From positions 186,001-250,000 of the forward strand of contig CAVPUV010000081.1 in assembly GCA_963708905.1 (NCBI GenBank): 64,000 nucleotides of DNA. Direction: 5' to 3'. The notes beneath the pieces are model-generated. The model saw only the letters and a program-made list of their open reading frames with translations. It searched no databases and had not been told where the DNA came from. Of the stretch, positions 1-10,210 are shown piece by piece. Each line of letters opens with the position of its first letter. Position 1 is the first letter of the stretch. This DNA is from SHZL01 sp963708905 (GTDB lineage Bacteria; Pseudomonadota; Gammaproteobacteria; Xanthomonadales; SZUA-36). The position numbers were made by a program, and so were the translations under genes.

Positions 1-299
1 ATGACCACAAGTATTGCCATCCCCTCGGCATGATTGCCAAAGCCCATGGCCAGAATGGCCGCCGCACCGAGCAACAGGATGACGGCGCTCTTGAACTGGT
101 CGGTCAGAATGGCCACCACGTGGCGGGGCTTTGCGGTTCTGAGCAGGTTTTTGCCAAAACACCGCAGGCGGTCTGCCACTTCATCGTGGGACAAACCCTT
201 TTCGGCCTGTACTTGCATCGCACGCAGAACATCGGGCATTTCCCTGGCCCAGGGTTCCGCGACTGATCTCTGCATTTGCTCTGGTCTCAGGGTCTCCAT
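1..299 (-). CDS. P-type cation-transporting ATPase, N-terminal part (cut by window edge)
   Basis: Reading the minus strand from an ATG at 299 gives about 99 residues with no stop before the edge. They match the cation-ATPase N-terminal domain: a 'GLSHDEVADRLRCFGKN' segment like the Ca2+/Mg2+ ATPase N-terminal motif, then a 'LTDQFKSAVILLLGAAAIL' first membrane helix. AGGA lies about 8 nt before the ATG. The downstream P-domain (DKTG) is outside the window, so ion specificity cannot be read. It follows the glucan synthase gene on the same strand after 72 bp, so co-transcription is possible but a hairpin separates them. The family call is fairly secure; substrate is unknown. Confidence 0.72.
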   Translation of the reverse strand, partial: METLRPEQMQRSVAEPWAREMPDVLRAMQVQAEKGLSHDEVADRLRCFGKNLLRTAKPRHVVAILTDQFKSAVILLLGAAAILAMGFGNHAEGMAILVV

Positions 300-340
300 T
301 CCGTGTCCTGGCGCATATCGGTCACATTGCCCTCAGTAGT

Positions 341-367
341 TGTAGGATCACCCAAGGCGCTCCTACA
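341..367. repeat. REP-like hairpin between glucan synthase and ATPase genes
   Basis: Perfect 7-bp inverted repeat TGTAGGA (341-347) / TCCTACA (361-367) with a 13-nt loop. On the minus strand it reads as a GTAGGAGCG-type REP head. It sits in the 72-bp gap between the stop of the glucan synthase and the start of the ATPase and could attenuate or separate the two. There is no T-tract, so a classical terminator is unlikely. Confidence 0.5.
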
Positions 368-371
368 GGGA

Positions 372-3300
372 TCATTGCCTCTCCAGCCAGATTCGCCTTG
401 CGGCAGCGCTGGCGAATATTTCGCAAACGTGCCTGCCACCGGCTGCGAGATCGATCGACGGTGCATCGACAACCAGTCCGTCTTTTACCATGAACAGTTT
501 ATCCTGCCGGATGTCGCCAGGGTCATGGACATTCAATTCATGTTCGGCATCCTGATAACGCAGTGTGGCCTGGAAGCCTGGCCAGGAAGCGGGTAAGCAA
601 GGCCGCACAAACAATTGGTCCCCGCGGCGCTGCAGACCGAGCAGTTTACGCAGGGCGAAACAGTACAGCCAGGCGGCTGAGCCCGTGTACCAGCTCCAGC
701 CACCGCGGCCGGCAAGCGCACCGACACCATAGATATCGCCCGCAGTGACGTACGGTTCAAGCCGGTAGATTTGCAGGTCTTCATCGCTGCGTGCCCGGTT
801 GAGCGGGTTTAGCCACTGGAACCAGCGCATGGCATTATTTTTGTCGCCCAGTTCGACCGCGGCCCAGGCGGCCCAAACGGCGGCGTGGGTATATTGACCG
901 CCGTTTTCGCGCACACCGGGCGGATAGGCTTTGATATAACCGGGATCCTGCGTGGTTTTGTCGAAAGGCGGCGCCAGCAGTTTGATCAGCCGATGCTTTG
1001 TGTCAACGAGCTTTTCCTCGACGGCCTGCATGGCGCTAAATGCGTGGGGATCGTACGGGTCTGCGAACGCTGCCCAGGTCTGCGCGTTCAGGTCAATTTC
1101 TGCTTCGATATCCCCGGGCGCGCCCAGCGGGGTTCCGTCGTCAAAATAGCCACGCAGGTACCAGCCGCCTGCCCAGGCGGTTTCCTTGGTGCGTTGCAGC
1201 AGACCGGCGGCAATGCTTTGATAGTGATCAGCGCGCGGGCCATCCCCCATCTGCCGGCATAGATGGGCGAAACGGCGACAAATGACAACAAGAAACCAGG
1301 CCATCCATACGCTCTCGCCCTGGCCTTTTTCCCCGACCCGGTTCATGCCGTCATTCCAGTCACCGGTGCCGATGAATGGCATGCCATGAGCGCCGAACAG
1401 GATCCTTGCATCCAGTGCACGACAGCAGTGGTCATAGATGCTGGCGGCATGCGCAGCAGCCTGGTATTCGGCATAACGCTCCAGTTCGTTTTCCCTGAGG
1501 GGCTCGCCCTGCAGGAATGCCGCCGTGTCGCGCAGAATGGACGGATCAGCGGTAACATCGACATATTCAGACACCGCATAAGCCAGCCACAACAGATCGT
1601 CCGAGCAGCGGCTACGCACCCCGCGCAGCGGCGCTTCGTGCCACCAGTGCAATACGTCGCCTTCTTCGAACTGCCGCGAAGCTGCGAGCACGATGTGTTG
1701 TCTTGCCATTTCGGGTTCTGCATCGAGCAGAGCCAGCGCGTCCTGTAACTGGTCACGAAAACCGAATCCGCCGCTTGACTGGTAGAAACCGGTCCGGCCC
1801 CACATGCGCGATGAAATCACCTGGTAAAGCAGCCATTGGTTGATCATCGCATCGGCCGCCAGGTCGGGTGTCCGGACGCGCCATGCACCAAGCAGTCTGC
1901 CCCAGTGCTGCGCCAGGGCCTGGTAACGTTGTTCGATCCAGTCCGGTTTACACGAGCGGGTGATGAGTTCTCTTGCAGCCTGCAGCTTGCCGGCGGCACC
2001 CAGCACGAAGTGGAATTCACGGGTCTCGTCAGTTGGCAGATCGATATGCACCTGGTAGACAGCGCAAGCCTGAGCACAAGGTTCTACGCGATCCGACAGG
2101 CCAACCGCCGTGAGCGCAGCCGGAGCAAGCCACGAGTGGCGCTTGCCGAAAAACTCTGCACCATCACAACAGACTCCATGGGCGGGCAGACTCGATGCGA
2201 CAAACGCAAGTTCGCCATCTCCATGACGTATATAGGCGTTGCGCACCAGCAGCGCGCCAGTGTGGCTATCCCGTTCCGGCAGCAGCAGGTGGCCATGAAA
2301 GTCCTGGCTGTTGCCGAGCAGCCATTCCACGGCAAAGGTTACGGTCAATCGCCGGTCACGGGGCCACTTGTTGGCCAGCCGCAGACGCAGCACCTTGACC
2401 GGCTCTTCACTATCCACAAACACCTGCAGCCGTTGTTCCAGGCCCTGGCTGTTATGTTCGAACACCGTTTGGCCAATAGCGTGGGTTACCCGATAAGGCG
2501 GGCCATCCGGTCTGGGCTGCGGGGTCAAAGACCAGCTTGTGCCGGTCTCTTCGTCGCGGGCGTAGATGGCTTCGCCGGTCCTGTCCAGCACCGGATCGTT
2601 GTTCCATGGGCTCAGGCGCTGCTCGCTGCTGTTACCCCACCAGGTACACATCGACCCCGATTCGCTGACCAGCGTGCCAAAGTCCGGATTGGCCAATATG
2701 TTGCACCAGGGTGCCGGCGTTCTTGATTCGTTCGCGAGCAACAGTGCATACCCGTCCAGAGCGGGAAGCATGCCTCCCAGCGCGTTTTCGAATTGCAAAC
2801 CGGCATGCCGCCCGACCGGCCTTATGTCCTCTTCCGACAAAGGCGAGGATGGCTGAGGAATAAATGCCGGCATGCGGATGACGTGGTTCGCCATCTCGAG
2901 TCTCGAAACCGCTGCACGGGTATGGGTGTCGATGAACCAACGGGCGGCTGCGATGAGATTCGATCTTTCACCTGCGGGCAGGTTCCGCGCCGGCAGGATG
3001 AAAGCGGAGGATCCGTTATGCTCCCGGCTGGCGGCAAGAGTCGTTTCCACCAGTTTACGCAGGCGATCGTTGACCGGTGACAGGTAGCCGCTTTCTGTTT
3101 CATCCAGGAAAATGGCGTCAAGCGCGAAGTCCTTGCGGCTCAGGTAGCTGATGCTTTTCAGTAAATTTTCGGCCGGCCCGAGGTCTTCGTCACCGTCGAT
3201 CCGCTGCGTGATGACGGGCCGGTCGCCGGAAATGCCGCGACGCCATAGCGAATCCTGCACGTGACTGACATCATCGAATGCGTTGCTGCCCAGATGTGGC

Positions 3301-6300
3301 AACGTGCGTGGCCAGAAAACGCGGGACATCATTCTGAAAGATGCCCGAACATGTTCGGAATTGACACGCAGGCCGGTGAGTTCTCTTTCGCTTTGCAGCC
3401 GCGCGGCCTCGATGGCCCAACCGATGCGTTCCGGTGACTGGAAGGATTGCAGCGCGTCTGCGGCGGCAACACGGGTGTCGGCGACGGAAGACAGGAATGC
3501 GCACTGCACGGTCGATCGCGGCGGAACACGCAAGGTCAATACGATCGCTGCGCAAGGATCCAGGTTGGCCCTAGCTGTATCTTTGAACTGGTAAATAGGG
3601 TCGGTCAGCGCAACCGGTCTGGCAGGATCTCCACCACGCCCCAGGAATGCACCGCGATCGATTTCGAATCTGCGGCTGACTTCGCAGCCCGGGCTTGTGA
3701 CTGCAGTTTGGACAAGGTAAACAGGTGACTGGTCAGGTTCGCGAGGCCGGCGCTTGAATAGCACGATCTTCCCGTCTTCGGACAGCCGTGATTCGACGAA
3801 TAACTTGCTGAACGCACGATGCCGGCGATCCGCGTTTTCTTTCGCCAGCACCGGCTCGCTATAGAATGCCAGCATGACGCGCCTGCTCTTGGCACGATCA
3901 TTGGTGACGGTGACTCTGCGAATCTCCACGTCTTCGGCTGGTGCGACGGTCACGGTCATGCGCATCAGCATTTCTTCACGCCGCATGCGAAATTCGACGA
4001 TGTGCGGCGCGAAGAATACTTCGACGTCTTCCTGCAGCGGTTCGCAGCCGAGACTCCATAGCCGCTGTTTATCCACATCCTTAAAATACACACAAGTGCC
4101 GCTGGTGGGTCCCTGGGAAAGCGGCTCCCAGCGGGTGATTGCCATACCCCGCCAATAAAGCGCACCTCCGCCCTGGTCGGAAACCCGGCTCGAAAGGTGT
4201 CCATTCGACAATATGGCGAGTTCCGGATCATCGGGCTCGACCTGCCACTGTGTAATTGTGGCGGGAGCGCCAGGCAGTAGTTCTTTCAGCGGCGAGGGCA
4301 GCCGCCCCAGCGGCCGGGTTTGTATGCGTTGAGGCAGCCGTTCGTAAAGCAGGTGCTCGACGCTGGCAATGCGCGGGTCGCGGTGAAACCGGTGCAGAAT
4401 CTGATCGCGGTTGATGGCGTTGCCGATCGCCACCAGGATCATGCCCTGATGGTGGGCCATGTAAGACTGAACCACCCTCGGGCGCGCCGGTCGCGGATTG
4501 TGCGCTTCACCAAAATCCAGCGCTTCGTACAAGCCAAAGCGGCCGTATGCCTTGAGGCCAATAAGTCGTTGCAGGTTGGACACGGTCGCCGCGGGTGCAT
4601 AAGGCAAGGCCAGTAAACTTGAATAAGGGGAAACGACCAGCCGTTCACCCTGGTCCCACTTCAAACCCAGTCGCGGGATACCAAACGCATGATATTGATA
4701 TTGCCCCTGCGCATCGAATTGCGCATAACCGGACTCGGAAACGCCCCAGGGAATACGGTTTTCGCGCCCAAAACGAATTTGTTCCCGCACGGCTCCGGCG
4801 CAACTCTGGTTGATGAGGCCACTCATCGGGCTGTGCATGATCAAGCGGGGCATCAGATATTCGAACGCGGTAGCGCTCCAGGACAACAGAATGCGAAGCC
4901 CACGTATGCGGGTAAGCGGCCTTCCAAGGTGCATCCAGTGCTTGGCCTGTATGTTTCCCTTGGCGATTGCCACGAAACTGGCAATTCGTGCCTCCGAAGC
5001 AAGCAAGTCATAGTAGCTCGAGTCAGCCTCGCCGATGCTTGCGTTATAGCCGACACGGAACAGATTACGATTGAGGTCATAAAGGAACCCAAAGTCGGTG
5101 TTTTCAATCAATGCTGCAATGGCACGAATCAATTCCCGCCGCGACTGATCCTGCGCGCGTAATGCCTCCTGAGCGTTGGCGATGTTGCGTTGCAGTGCTT
5201 CCAGCCAGGCACTGGCCTCACGTTCCACCGGGTCATTGCTCCCGGACCGCGAAAGCCGGATTGCCAGGTCAGCAGCCCATTGCTCACCAGCCTCCAGCCG
5301 TTGTTCCAGGTTGGCGGCATTGCGCATCACGCCGAGCACCTCGGCCATTTGTTCGAAACGCTTGTTAAATTGATGTCCGCGGAAGAAAGCAGGCGCAACC
5401 ATCAGCTGCTCCGACCACGGCGCAAACACTTCGATATCAGCAAGGATCGCGCGGATATGCTGGCGAAAGGTCTGGCTGTTCTCGCGAAAACTCGATATCT
5501 GTTCAGCGCTCCACCGGTGCGGGTTTTGCCGCAGCGCGTGCAGAAATTCCCTCTCAATTTCACCGTAATGCTGATGTTCGAACCGGTGTATCGCAGTCAT
5601 CAGGTCCTGAGGTTCGGACAGCACGGCCTGGGCCGCGTCCAGGGTGGTGAGCAATTGTTGAGTGGCGCTGTCCGTAAACGTCGATTCATCAGCAAAAAGC
5701 TGGCGCCGCAAAGCCAACAGTTCATCGGCGAGACCGGGAACGGCTCGGTCGAACATGTGCACATCGTGCGGGAGTTCTTCCAGTGCCTGACGCACGACAA
5801 TCAGTGCAGCCACGAAATTGCCGCTGTCTACAGTGGACACATACAGCGGCTGCAGCGGTTGCAAATCCCGGATTGAGCACCAGTTGAACAGGTGACCGCG
5901 ATGTTTTTGCATGCGCTGTATGGATTCCACGTGTTTTGCCAGTCTTGCCAGCAGCTGGCGTGGTCCGAGATAGCCCAGGTCATATGCGGTCAGCGTAGCC
6001 AGCAGCAGCATGCCGATGTTCGTCGGTGAAGTGCGCTCGGCGATGGTTCGGTGCGGGAATTCCTGCACGTTATCCGGTGGCAGCCAACTGCTATCGGGAC
6101 CAACGAAGCGCTCAAAGAAGCGCCAGGTATCCCGCGCAACGCCGCGCAGCAGAAGGGCATCCGGTGGGGATAGCTGAACCGGTGGCCGCTCTTCAATGTG
6201 ACGGCCCAGGCGCAGAGCTATCAGCGGAGAAAAGAACCACAGGAACAATAATGCGGAAGCCGCGGGCAGCGACTGTGAATTGAACATGAAAACCAGCAGA

Positions 6301-8876
6301 CCGGCAGCAACGGCGGTCGCAGGGCCGAACCACAGTCTGCGCCAGAAATTCGATGCACGGCTGCTTTTGCCCATGGTCCGCGAGACCTGCGCTGCAGTGG
6401 CCCATTGCAGCAGACTGCGCCGGCTGCATATAACGCGGTAGATCGTTCGCAGTATGGCGTCGGCGACAACGTAAGCCTCGGCCGGCAGAAACACCAGCGC
6501 CAGCAACCAACGCCCCATGTCGGCGCCGGCATACCCCGCGAGGTTGCGCAGACTTGACTCTATGGTTCCCCAGCGCCACAGGCTGGTTCGAAGCGCCAGA
6601 GTGAGGCGTAGCAGGATGGGCAGGCCGGGAAACAGAGCAAACACCAGGGTCCATGCAACAGGATTACCCGGCAGCCAGATCCAGCCCAGTACCAGCAACA
6701 GCAGTATCGCCGGCGTGACCAGGCTTCTGCGCAGATTGTCGAAAAGCTTCCAGTATCCAATCCCGCCGGGTTTGAACTTGCGCCCGCCGGTAGTCATTGC
6801 CGTGGAAAGCCATGGCAGGAGCTGCCAGTCACCCCTGACCCAACGATGCAGTCTTTGCAGATAAACGAGGTAATTGGAGGGATAGTTCTCGAGTATAACG
6901 ATATCCGAGGCCAGACCGGCCCGGCCGAGCAGGCCTTCCAGCAGATCATGGCTCAAAACCGTATTATCCGGTATCCGCCCGTCAGCGCTCCGCCGGAATG
7001 CATCGAGATCATAAATTCCCTTGCCGGCGTACACGGCGTCGCCAAACAGGTCCTGGTACACGTTGGAAACCGCATGGCTGTATAGGTCCAGCATCACGTC
7101 GCCGGCGAATATCCTGGCGAACAGCGTATCCGCGCCCGTGACAGGATTGGTTTCCAGCCGGGGTTGTATGACGGTATAGCCACCCGCGACGCGTTGCGTG
7201 TGATCATCAAAACGCGCCAGGTTCAGCGGGTGTGCCATGGTGCCAACGAGTCGCGCTGCGGTGCCCGTCGGCATGTAACTGTCTGCGTCCAGCGTGATGA
7301 CGTAGCGGATTTGCTGGAAGTCGTTGAGATCGTCGCCGTGTTGCAGCACGTAGCTCGTGTCGGCTGCGCCGCGCATCAGCTTGTTGAACTCTTCCAGTTT
7401 CCCGCGTTTGCGCTCCCAGCCCATCCAGCGTCCGGCGTCGCCATTCCACAGCCGTTTTCGATGGAATAGCAAAAAAGGCCCGGCACCGTTTGCCGCGTAG
7501 CGCCTGTTGAGACTGTCGATTCCGGCCAGTGCCTGGTTGAGAAGTGGCTGATCTGCTGGCGTTTCCGGCGCCGCAGCGTCGGTGAAGTCGCTGAGAAGCG
7601 CGAAACGCAATCGTGGGTCCGAATTGCCCAGAAAATTTTGCTCGAGTGTTTTCAGGTTCTCGGCGATATCCGCCGTGGTACTGAGCAGCATCGGCACGAC
7701 GATGATGGATTGCTGGTCGGCAGGAATACCGGCAGTGAAATCCAGTTTGGGCAAGCGCCTCGGCGGCACGGAAATGGACACCAGGAAATTGACCGTACCG
7801 CTGCTGACCGACAACAGCGGAATCAGCGCAATGACGGCGGCTGCGATGCTGACCGCCGCAGCGGCATTATCGGCCAACAGGCCGGTCATCAGTGCCACGC
7901 TGCCGGTAACGGCAAACCCGACGATGGCCAACAGGTAAAGTGCCGCCCGGTGTTTGCCCAGACAGCGTTTTGCCCGTTCGACTAGGGCAGGGCGATAGTT
8001 GACCGCCTGTTCCAGCTGCTGCCGCCCATTATCGATCAGGTAGTAACCGACATGTTGCCGGTGGGCGCTTTGCTGGTCCCGCTGTGCCTGTTGTGCCAGG
8101 CGGACTGCCGCCTGCGCAATTTCCCATTGTTCACTCCCCGTGCGCCTGGCAATATGCTCGATCAACCCACGGTAGCGGTCGCGCGTGGCAAAGTCCATGC
8201 GGGGATAAAAGCCCGATGGATCCGTTCTCAAGACATGCTCGACTGTGCTGGCCTGCTCGACAAATTCCTGCCAGTTCAATGTTGCGACGGTTCTCAAGCT
8301 GGTGATGCAGCCGGCGACCACGGTAACGCCGCTTTCGCCTTCTATCAGGTCCAAGCCTTGCCCATTTTCTTTCTGGCAGAATTCCGCGGCTACGCACAGC
8401 CTGGTGAGCAGCGTGACGCGCAGCGCGGTTGGTACGGCCCACAATTCGCCCAAGGTCAGGCGCGTGTCTGCAACGGCCACCGATTGGCAGTCGCGGCAAA
8501 AGCACTGGATGGAGCCGCAATCAATCGGCAGGCCGGATTGGTCGATTGCCTCCTCTGTCAACGCGAATATCCGCGGGATGCGGTTTCCCTCTGCCGTCAA
8601 AACCGTTGGCAGTTGCCGGAGGTAGCCGGAAGGCAAGTCAGTTTCGATCTGCTGCAGTGCCTGGTACACCAGGTGGCTGTTGTCGAGCAGCCAGCGCGCA
8701 TATGGTAATTGCAGTATCTGGTCCGGATCACTGCCGGCAATTTCCTTCAACACGGCATCGAAACGCCGCTTGATCCTTCGCCGTATGGACTTGCCGCTCT
8801 CGCGTCGCGGGTAAATTATCGGGTAACGGTAGGATTTCTGCCCTGCGGAACCGGCATTCACGCCATGGCCGGGCAT
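372..8876 (-). CDS. ndvB: cyclic beta-1,2-glucan synthase, NdvB/ChvB type
   Basis: A 2834-residue inner-membrane enzyme expected to make cyclic beta-1,2-glucan from UDP-glucose (initiation, elongation, cyclisation, length control). Seen in order: two hydrophobic stretches near residues 312-335 and 341-370; a GT84 glycosyltransferase region with the 'ITLDADS' acidic motif near 527-533 and an 'HRWVRGDWQ' motif; more membrane helices; a glucoamylase-like middle; and a GH94 phosphorylase C-terminus with 'GTGDWNDGMN' near 2503-2512. Length matches the family norm (about 2800), so it is intact. It starts 3 nt after the stop of the universal stress gene, implying one transcript. The product is usually periplasmic and linked to osmotic adaptation. 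Gene name by family resemblance. Confidence 0.9.
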   Translation of the reverse strand: MPGHGVNAGSAGQKSYRYPIIYPRRESGKSIRRRIKRRFDAVLKEIAGSDPDQILQLPYARWLLDNSHLVYQALQQIETDLPSGYLRQLPTVLTAEGNRIPRIFALTEEAIDQSGLPIDCGSIQCFCRDCQSVAVADTRLTLGELWAVPTALRVTLLTRLCVAAEFCQKENGQGLDLIEGESGVTVVAGCITSLRTVATLNWQEFVEQASTVEHVLRTDPSGFYPRMDFATRDRYRGLIEHIARRTGSEQWEIAQAAVRLAQQAQRDQQSAHRQHVGYYLIDNGRQQLEQAVNYRPALVERAKRCLGKHRAALYLLAIVGFAVTGSVALMTGLLADNAAAAVSIAAAVIALIPLLSVSSGTVNFLVSISVPPRRLPKLDFTAGIPADQQSIIVVPMLLSTTADIAENLKTLEQNFLGNSDPRLRFALLSDFTDAAAPETPADQPLLNQALAGIDSLNRRYAANGAGPFLLFHRKRLWNGDAGRWMGWERKRGKLEEFNKLMRGAADTSYVLQHGDDLNDFQQIRYVITLDADSYMPTGTAARLVGTMAHPLNLARFDDHTQRVAGGYTVIQPRLETNPVTGADTLFARIFAGDVMLDLYSHAVSNVYQDLFGDAVYAGKGIYDLDAFRRSADGRIPDNTVLSHDLLEGLLGRAGLASDIVILENYPSNYLVYLQRLHRWVRGDWQLLPWLSTAMTTGGRKFKPGGIGYWKLFDNLRRSLVTPAILLLLVLGWIWLPGNPVAWTLVFALFPGLPILLRLTLALRTSLWRWGTIESSLRNLAGYAGADMGRWLLALVFLPAEAYVVADAILRTIYRVICSRRSLLQWATAAQVSRTMGKSSRASNFWRRLWFGPATAVAAGLLVFMFNSQSLPAASALLFLWFFSPLIALRLGRHIEERPPVQLSPPDALLLRGVARDTWRFFERFVGPDSSWLPPDNVQEFPHRTIAERTSPTNIGMLLLATLTAYDLGYLGPRQLLARLAKHVESIQRMQKHRGHLFNWCSIRDLQPLQPLYVSTVDSGNFVAALIVVRQALEELPHDVHMFDRAVPGLADELLALRRQLFADESTFTDSATQQLLTTLDAAQAVLSEPQDLMTAIHRFEHQHYGEIEREFLHALRQNPHRWSAEQISSFRENSQTFRQHIRAILADIEVFAPWSEQLMVAPAFFRGHQFNKRFEQMAEVLGVMRNAANLEQRLEAGEQWAADLAIRLSRSGSNDPVEREASAWLEALQRNIANAQEALRAQDQSRRELIRAIAALIENTDFGFLYDLNRNLFRVGYNASIGEADSSYYDLLASEARIASFVAIAKGNIQAKHWMHLGRPLTRIRGLRILLSWSATAFEYLMPRLIMHSPMSGLINQSCAGAVREQIRFGRENRIPWGVSESGYAQFDAQGQYQYHAFGIPRLGLKWDQGERLVVSPYSSLLALPYAPAATVSNLQRLIGLKAYGRFGLYEALDFGEAHNPRPARPRVVQSYMAHHQGMILVAIGNAINRDQILHRFHRDPRIASVEHLLYERLPQRIQTRPLGRLPSPLKELLPGAPATITQWQVEPDDPELAILSNGHLSSRVSDQGGGALYWRGMAITRWEPLSQGPTSGTCVYFKDVDKQRLWSLGCEPLQEDVEVFFAPHIVEFRMRREEMLMRMTVTVAPAEDVEIRRVTVTNDRAKSRRVMLAFYSEPVLAKENADRRHRAFSKLFVESRLSEDGKIVLFKRRPREPDQSPVYLVQTAVTSPGCEVSRRFEIDRGAFLGRGGDPARPVALTDPIYQFKDTARANLDPCAAIVLTLRVPPRSTVQCAFLSSVADTRVAAADALQSFQSPERIGWAIEAARLQSERELTGLRVNSEHVRASFRMMSRVFWPRTLPHLGSNAFDDVSHVQDSLWRRGISGDRPVITQRIDGDEDLGPAENLLKSISYLSRKDFALDAIFLDETESGYLSPVNDRLRKLVETTLAASREHNGSSAFILPARNLPAGERSNLIAAARWFIDTHTRAAVSRLEMANHVIRMPAFIPQPSSPLSEEDIRPVGRHAGLQFENALGGMLPALDGYALLLANESRTPAPWCNILANPDFGTLVSESGSMCTWWGNSSEQRLSPWNNDPVLDRTGEAIYARDEETGTSWSLTPQPRPDGPPYRVTHAIGQTVFEHNSQGLEQRLQVFVDSEEPVKVLRLRLANKWPRDRRLTVTFAVEWLLGNSQDFHGHLLLPERDSHTGALLVRNAYIRHGDGELAFVASSLPAHGVCCDGAEFFGKRHSWLAPAALTAVGLSDRVEPCAQACAVYQVHIDLPTDETREFHFVLGAAGKLQAARELITRSCKPDWIEQRYQALAQHWGRLLGAWRVRTPDLAADAMINQWLLYQVISSRMWGRTGFYQSSGGFGFRDQLQDALALLDAEPEMARQHIVLAASRQFEEGDVLHWWHEAPLRGVRSRCSDDLLWLAYAVSEYVDVTADPSILRDTAAFLQGEPLRENELERYAEYQAAAHAASIYDHCCRALDARILFGAHGMPFIGTGDWNDGMNRVGEKGQGESVWMAWFLVVICRRFAHLCRQMGDGPRADHYQSIAAGLLQRTKETAWAGGWYLRGYFDDGTPLGAPGDIEAEIDLNAQTWAAFADPYDPHAFSAMQAVEEKLVDTKHRLIKLLAPPFDKTTQDPGYIKAYPPGVRENGGQYTHAAVWAAWAAVELGDKNNAMRWFQWLNPLNRARSDEDLQIYRLEPYVTAGDIYGVGALAGRGGWSWYTGSAAWLYCFALRKLLGLQRRGDQLFVRPCLPASWPGFQATLRYQDAEHELNVHDPGDIRQDKLFMVKDGLVVDAPSIDLAAGGRHVCEIFASAAARRIWLERQ

Positions 8877-8879
8877 CGC

Positions 8880-9833
8880 TCAGCCCGCTTCACGGCACTG
8901 TTCATCGATATACACCGAGCGAAAATTGCTGGCCAATCCTTCGCCGGCGGAAGGCTGCAGGATAAACAGGGGTCTGTGCGAATACTGTATCAGCGACTGG
9001 TTTACTGACCCATACAGGTGGCCGCTTTGCGGTCCGTTGCCGGCCGTGTGCAACACCAGCAAATCACAGTCGAATTCCTCTGCAGTCGATTCGATGGCAA
9101 CGGACATTTCCGCTGACACCAGTACACGGGTCTCGACGGCTATATGCTTTGGCACTTTTGCCGCCAACTCGTGTAACCGTCGATTTGCTTCAACCCTGCT
9201 GATCTGGAGCATTTCGTTGACCAGCTGGCGGGCATGAACCGTGGCGGGAAAGCCTCGTGGCAGATGCGGTTCCTTGATGACGTGCAACAACAATAGCGAC
9301 GCAGCATGAACTTCGGCGATCATCGTGGCGATGGCTACTGCGCAATCGGAATCTTTGCCTTCATTTATCGGTACCATGATGCGATGGTAGGTCTGTTTGC
9401 AATCAACCGATTTGCGCGGATCCAGCAACAGCACCGAACAATTCGCTCTGGAAACGACTTTCTGCGCCGTGCCACCGGCAGCAAAGCTTTGCGCATTGCC
9501 GCGGCCATAGCGCGTCAAGGCCAGCAAGTCAGGTTTGATCCGCAGCATGAACTGAACGATGGTTTCGGCAAAATTTCCTTCGGCCACTTCACAGCGGAAT
9601 AATTGCCCCTGGGCAGCATGCTTGGAGGCAAGACTTTCAAGGTAGGTCTGCGCCTGATGCCGCCACAGCGCCAAGTCCACGCTGTCCATTCGTATCGATG
9701 CGCCGTCGGCGGATTCGGCGATCACCCGCAACAGAATCAGTTCGGCTGGAAACGTCCTGGCGATCAGCAGTGCGTGGTTCAACGCCTCCTCGGCAGCGAC
9801 TGAGCCATCGAGGGGGATCAGTATTCGAATCAT
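8880..9833 (-). CDS. universal stress protein, tandem UspA domains
   Basis: 317 residues with two UspA repeats: the first opens 'MIRILIPLDGS', the second begins near residue 150 ('YHRIMVPINEGKDS'). Each has the alternating beta-alpha pattern of the family. The ATG at 9833 is chosen because AGGAGG lies 9 nt upstream; an upstream in-frame ATG at 9857 lacks a Shine-Dalgarno and adds eight residues. Function in the family is nucleotide-linked stress protection, cytoplasmic. It is the first gene of the unit with the glucan synthase (3-nt gap) and is divergent from the Hsp20 gene, which places two stress genes around the hairpin array. Confidence 0.88.
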   Translation of the reverse strand: MIRILIPLDGSVAAEEALNHALLIARTFPAELILLRVIAESADGASIRMDSVDLALWRHQAQTYLESLASKHAAQGQLFRCEVAEGNFAETIVQFMLRIKPDLLALTRYGRGNAQSFAAGGTAQKVVSRANCSVLLLDPRKSVDCKQTYHRIMVPINEGKDSDCAVAIATMIAEVHAASLLLLHVIKEPHLPRGFPATVHARQLVNEMLQISRVEANRRLHELAAKVPKHIAVETRVLVSAEMSVAIESTAEEFDCDLLVLHTAGNGPQSGHLYGSVNQSLIQYSHRPLFILQPSAGEGLASNFRSVYIDEQCREAG

Positions 9834-9930
9834 GGCCTGAATCCTCCTGCCTGCCATGTTCCATGATCCTGGGGATGATCATCAATTGGTGAAGTCCGTC
9901 AGGCGATTGCGGCAATTACTTAGTGTCTGT

Positions 9931-10125
9931 CCATAAACGGGCATCCCAGCCCGTTTATGGAATCGCGAAGCAAAAGCGTGGTTTTGCTTCGCTCTCATTT
10001 TCAATGAATACGACATTGAAAATGGCGGCACTTCCATGTGCCGCGTTAGCGTGCATCCATTTCCGGATGCGTACTACTTGGCCAGGGAATATAAAGAAAT
10101 ACCGGTTGAAGTGTGGCCAGCCACA
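9931..10125. repeat. array of six consecutive hairpins between divergent USP and Hsp20 genes
   Basis: Back-to-back inverted repeats: 9931-9941/9950-9960 (11 bp), 9965-9975/9982-9992 (11 bp), 9996-10006/10014-10024 (11 bp), 10025-10031/10038-10044 (7 bp), 10053-10058/10065-10070 (6 bp), and 10112-10117/10120-10125 (6 bp, 2-nt loop). The first four are perfect with loops of 6-8 nt and gaps of 0-4 nt. Stem sequences are unrelated to one another, so this is not a repeated motif. It occupies most of the 377-bp divergent intergenic region, upstream of the Hsp20 Shine-Dalgarno. A role in the Hsp20 leader, a dispersed element or a cruciform landmark are all possible. Confidence 0.8.
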
Positions 10126-10210
10126 AACCACTTGCGGAAAATCACAATTACCCCGAAGGCGCATCCTGATTATGCTGACACTGCTCGCTTAAACTTATTG
10201 GAGGACAGCA

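Noticed and set aside
1836..2726. Long plus-strand open frame of 296 codons
   Set aside because: It is antisense to the intact cyclic glucan synthase gene, has no recognisable domain and no ribosome site; a by-product of high GC.
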